From Isotricha intestinalis (taxonomy: Eukaryota > Ciliophora > Litostomatea > Vestibuliferida > Isotrichidae), in the NCBI GenBank assembly GCA_023807065.1, contig JAJJLU010004567.1:1-11583 (forward strand): a DNA stretch of 11,583 nt, written 5' to 3'. Below the pieces are notes generated by a model that did not search any database, had not been told where the DNA came from, and saw nothing but the letters and a program-made list of their open reading frames with translations. Below, one piece after another: positions 7,875-11,583 of the stretch. Position 1 is the first letter of the stretch, and each line of letters starts with the position of its first letter. A program made the position numbers and the translations under genes.

Positions 7875-8739
7875 ATGAGTGTATATTGTTGTGTAACTTG
7901 TTTTTGTAAAAATTCTAAAATGAAGTCAATAAATATATTATATATATTATTTATATCAATTTCAATTTTTTTTTCCTTATTAAAATATATAATTCTATCT
8001 AATAAAACTTCTCGATATTCTGAAGCATTAAAATATTTAAAAGAAATAAATGAACAAAAAAATCAAATATTAGACTATTAAATAATAGAACCAGAACAAT
8101 AATTAATTATAATGGTGAACAATATTATATTAACGAAGAAGAAATAAGTTATCAAAATGTATTTAAAAACTGGAAATTGAATTAACATTTAATTTAATAA
8201 GATTTTTTTTTTTATATTTACCTTTATTATATTTTTCATACCATTTTCTTTCATTAAGATTAAAAAGTTTGGATTTAAATGAAAATATATTAATAAAAAC
8301 ATCAAAATTAGCAATGATTAATTTTATATTTTTAATAGTCTGTTTAATATTTAATATTTGTTTATTTTATTTAAGAATATTAACAATTTCAACAGACGAA
8401 GAAATAGGATTATATAAAGTTAATAAGATAACTAATTTTGTAAAATATACTAGTTTGAATATTTTTTTTGATGTTATAATAATTATTTTAAATAGTATTT
8501 GTCTTGGTCTTTCATTTAGAATATATGAGAATGTAAAATATAATAAAGGAAAAAATTGTCCTATAATAGATAAACAAAAACAAAATAATTTACCTAATGT
8601 GAATTCAACTAATAATTTAAATAGTGAAAATAAAATAAATAATAATAATAATATTGAAAATAATAATGTAGATGAAATAGATGAAAAATATGATGAAAAG
8701 AAAAATGATGATGAAATTAATGAAAAATATAATGTTTGA
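7875..8739 (+). CDS. Four-pass membrane protein of unknown function
   Basis: The product is about 288 aa after two inferred single-base deletions (near 8079 in TATTA, and in the A run at 8174). The N-terminus has a Cys cluster (YCCVTCFCK) that could be palmitoylated. Predicted membrane segments are at about residues 20-41, 108-128, 148-168 and 197-215. A hydrophilic loop with NRTRTIINYNGEQYYI lies between the first two, and the tail is Asn/Asp/Glu-rich. Four passes plus an N-terminal Cys cluster recall tetraspanins, but the loop between segments 3 and 4 is short and lacks the CCG motif, so I do not assign the family. From 8176 to TGA 8737-8739 the frame is intact. The next gene follows in tandem after 78 bases. 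Confidence 0.65.
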
Positions 8740-8817
8740 TTTTTATTAAATGTTAAATCTTTTTTATTCAAAAATTATTAAATAAATTTAATTTAATTAA
8801 ATAAATAAAATAATTAA

Positions 8818-11583
8818 ATGGAACTTTGTGCAGATGTCAAGTAAAAATATCAGATTTCAAATGTGAAGATTGTAATAAATCTTTTTGTGTTGGATGTGAT
8901 TCATATTTACATTCTCTTGCTATATTTTTAGGACATAAAAAAATATTGATTCAAAATAATAAAATTGAGCCTTATTGTCAAAATAATAATTTTAATTATA
9001 CTAATGATAAAACTATTGTAAATAATAATATTAATGAAAAGGATTTAAATAAAGAAAGTAATATTAATGATAATGAAAATAATTGCCCTGAAATTAATGG
9101 AGTTAGTAAAAATTTAATTATTCAATTAAGAGAAAATTATGAAAAAGAAAATAAAAGAATTAACTGAAGAATTATAAAACAATTATTAAATAAAAGAAAT
9201 ATAAATTTAAATGATGATAATAATAATAATATAAATAATATTAATTATAATAATTATGATAATAATAACCAAATTCAAAATGATATTAATGAAATCAATA
9301 ATAATTTTGATAAAAATGAAAAATTAAAAACAATAATTTCAGATAAAGATACTCAAATAGAATATTTAATAGAACAATTAAATAATCAAAAAGAAATAAA
9401 TTGTCAATTAAATCAAAAAATAAGAAATTATGAAAGTTGAGTTGCCTCAACAAACGAAGAACGCTGTAATAAAATAATTAATTTAAATTGTTTATTAGAT
9501 AATTTATGTATTGAAAAAAATCAATGGAAGAATTTTATAAAAATAAAATGGAAGATATATATCAAATGTATGAATGTGAAAAACAAAAAATAATATGTGA
9601 TTATGAATGTCAAATAAATCAATTAAATAATTTGTTTGAAAATATTGAAAGTGATAATAATAAAAAAGTTGAAAATGAAAATGAGTAAATAAATAAAAAT
9701 GAAGAAGAAGAAAAACAAAATAATGAAATAGATGAAAAAAAACAAATAAATTTGATAATGGTGAAATAAATAATGAAAATGAAGATAATAAAAATGAAAT
9801 TGATGAAGAAAATTATGAAAATAATGAAGAATATAAATTTGAAAATAATAATGAAATTCAAAATAATAATAATGAAGATAAAAATGATGATGATTATGAA
9901 AAAGATTTTGAAGTTTATAATGATTATTGAAGATAATAAAGATGAAAATATTAAAGAAAATATTCAAGATAATAATAAAGAAGAAAAATATGAAGATTTT
10001 GAAGATAATAAAAAAGAAGAAAACAATGAAGAAAATATTAAAGATAATAATGAAGAAAAAAAAAATGAAGATTGTATAGTTATTAAAAATAAAGAAAATA
10101 GTGAAGAAAATGAAGAATATAATGACTTTAATAAAGAAAATGAAGAGAAAAAAAATGAAGATTTAAAAAAAGAAGAAAAGAAAGAATAACAAAATAATAA
10201 AGATGATTCAGAGAAAAAAAATATAAAAACAAATTTAATTAAATAAAAAAATCAAATTATAATAATAATAAATTAAGATTATCAGCAAAAAAAAAAATAA
10301 AAATTTTGGAAATTTTGAAATTGCATAACAGAATTTTCAAAAAATTCATTCAATTATAAATGAAATATTAACAAATCAAAATAAATCTTCTGCAATATTA
10401 ATAAAAGAAAATAAAAAAATACAAAATTTATTATTAAATTTAAATAATATTGTATCATTAATGACAAAGAATATAAAAATATCTCAATCAAAATATAAAA
10501 CATTAAATAAAGAAAAAACAGATTTAAATCAAAATAATGAAAAAATTATAAATAGATATAAAAACGAATATGAAATATTAAATAAACGATATCAGAGATT
10601 AAAAGATGAAAATTATATTAATAATTTAGAAAAAAAGAAAGAAAAAATTATAAAAGATTTAAATTATTTTCAAAGAGAAATTAAAGATTTGCAAAAAGCT
10701 CAAAAAATGAAATCAATAATTATGTCAAAGGAAATAAAAAATTCTAAAACACAATTAATAAAAACTCAAAGAGTTGAAACAGAATATAAAAATTTAAAAC
10801 TTAAATATACTAATTAATGTAATCAAAGAAAAAATGAACAAACTAAAAAAGATAATGAAGCAAAATTAGAAGAATTAAAACAATTTAAAAATAAAATAGA
10901 AGAAATGGGAAAAGAAATGTATGATATAAAAGAATTTATAAAATGAATCAAATCAAATAGAGAAAAATAAAGTAATAATAAAAAATAATTAAGAAATTAA
11001 ATATTATTGATGGTGCTTTTAATATTCATAAAAATAAATATGAAAAAGAAATTGCAATAAGAGAAAAGAAAATTTTTGAAAAAGAAAAAGAGAAATTAAA
11101 ATTATTAAAAGAAATGAGATATGAAACTATTAGAAATGAAAAATTACTTGGTAAAATTAAAGAATTATATGAACCAATTGAACATTTAAATAATGAAAAT
11201 GAAGAAAATATGACTCAAAATGAAAATGGAATATTTTTGAACTTGTAAAAAAAGAAAAAGAAAAAGAAGAATTATTAAAAGAAAAAACCTTATTAAAAAA
11301 AGAATTAGATTATTTAATAAATGAAAAAATGAATAAAAAAAAGAATATTGAAGATGAAAATAATAAAATTGAAATTGATGATGAAAATAAAGATGAAAAA
11401 CAAATAAAAAAAGAAGACAATAAAGAAAATATTATAAATAATACATCAAAATCAACTTCAAGGAAACCAGATTTAAATTTTGGAAAAGTTAATCCAAAAA
11501 AAGATGAATTTAGCAAATCAAAAAATTGAAGAATTAAGTAAAAAAGATATAGAAAAATTTAATATTGAAATTGATAATAAATT
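8818..11583 (+). CDS. B-box zinc-finger coiled-coil protein, 3' end outside the window
   Basis: This is at least about 920 residues, open at the window end. From ATG 8818-8820, one base missing near 8831 restores a B-box finger in residues 4-40: C-x2-C-x8-C-x2-C-x4-C-x2-C-x4-H-x7-H, including FKCEDCNKSFCVGCDSYLH and GHKK. B-boxes are small zinc folds for protein contacts. Then come an Asn-rich linker, a coiled coil (about 9290-9650), a very acidic Glu/Lys/Asn low-complexity stretch (about 9650-10250), and a second long coiled coil (about 10330-11320) including the intact stretch 10461-10814. The overall form suggests a scaffold or cytoskeletal protein; no RING or other domain is seen. Frame changes lie at about 9514, 9745, 9927, 10250, 10290, 10985, 11235 and 11512, mostly in A or T runs. 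In-frame TAA: 9686, 10187, 10244, 10326, 10815, 10968. In-frame TGA: 9165, 9438, 10944. Confidence 0.7.

Noticed and set aside
7875..8739. Tetraspanin assignment
   Set aside because: There are four membrane segments and an N-terminal Cys cluster, but no CCG motif and no large Cys-containing loop between segments 3 and 4.
8367..8771. 134-aa - strand ORF
   Set aside because: It is antisense to the intact membrane-protein frame on the A-rich + strand; its composition is that of a shadow.
9619..9967. Two overlapping - strand ORFs rich in Phe, Ile and His
   Set aside because: They are antisense shadows of the acidic Glu/Asn-rich segment of the B-box protein.
1..11583. Programmed +1 frameshifting of the Euplotes type
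   Set aside because: Most breaks look like missing bases in homopolymers and do not sit at AAA-TAA/TAG slippery sites.
1..11583. Very short (15-16 base) spliceosomal introns as in heterotrich ciliates
   Set aside because: Frame changes are resolved by one base, and no recurrent GT...AG insert of fixed short length was found at the breaks.

Overview
The window is extremely A+T-rich nuclear DNA from a microbial eukaryote, most likely a ciliated protist. It encodes a eukaryotic-type cytosolic tryptophanyl-tRNA synthetase, a DM10-domain protein of the kind found inside axonemal doublet microtubules, a Cid1/TUTase-like nucleotidyltransferase, a B-box zinc-finger coiled-coil protein, and Asn/Lys/Glu-rich low-complexity proteins. 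Coding strands are recognisable by their A/purine richness. No introns, tRNA or rRNA genes, CRISPR array or telomere repeats were seen.

Layout: a partial + strand coiled-coil gene (<1-531); a small - strand frame (505-714); a small basic Asn/Gly-rich + strand gene (725-1135); an empty spacer; a long - strand gene (3952-1496) joining tryptophanyl-tRNA synthetase to a PLP-dependent group II decarboxylase domain; divergent from it a DM10 gene (4076-5537); a short coiled-coil gene (5597-6191); convergent to that a nucleotidyltransferase gene (- strand, 6974-6381); a 37-bp-arm inverted repeat (7276-7374) just past the 3' end of a small secreted/membrane protein gene (- strand, 7797-7399); then two tandem + strand genes, a four-pass membrane protein (7875-8739) and a B-box coiled-coil protein running off the end (8818->11583). 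The genes look like ordinary housekeeping and ciliary neighbours, not an operon or a single pathway.

Two properties of the whole window matter for reading it. First, most genes are interrupted by single-base frame changes, nearly all in A or T homopolymers and mostly apparent deletions. This looks like uncorrected long-read error more than gene decay, so the gene models here are stitched across frames. Second, at least twelve TAA and four TGA triplets sit inside otherwise continuous coding frame, while TAA or TGA also end genes. TAA as Gln fits every site and TGA as Trp is possible, which suggests an altered and perhaps position-dependent nuclear code, but error or pseudogenisation is not excluded.

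The most notable object is the synthetase-decarboxylase fusion. Both domains lie in one uninterrupted 608-codon stretch, so the fusion does not depend on any frame correction.
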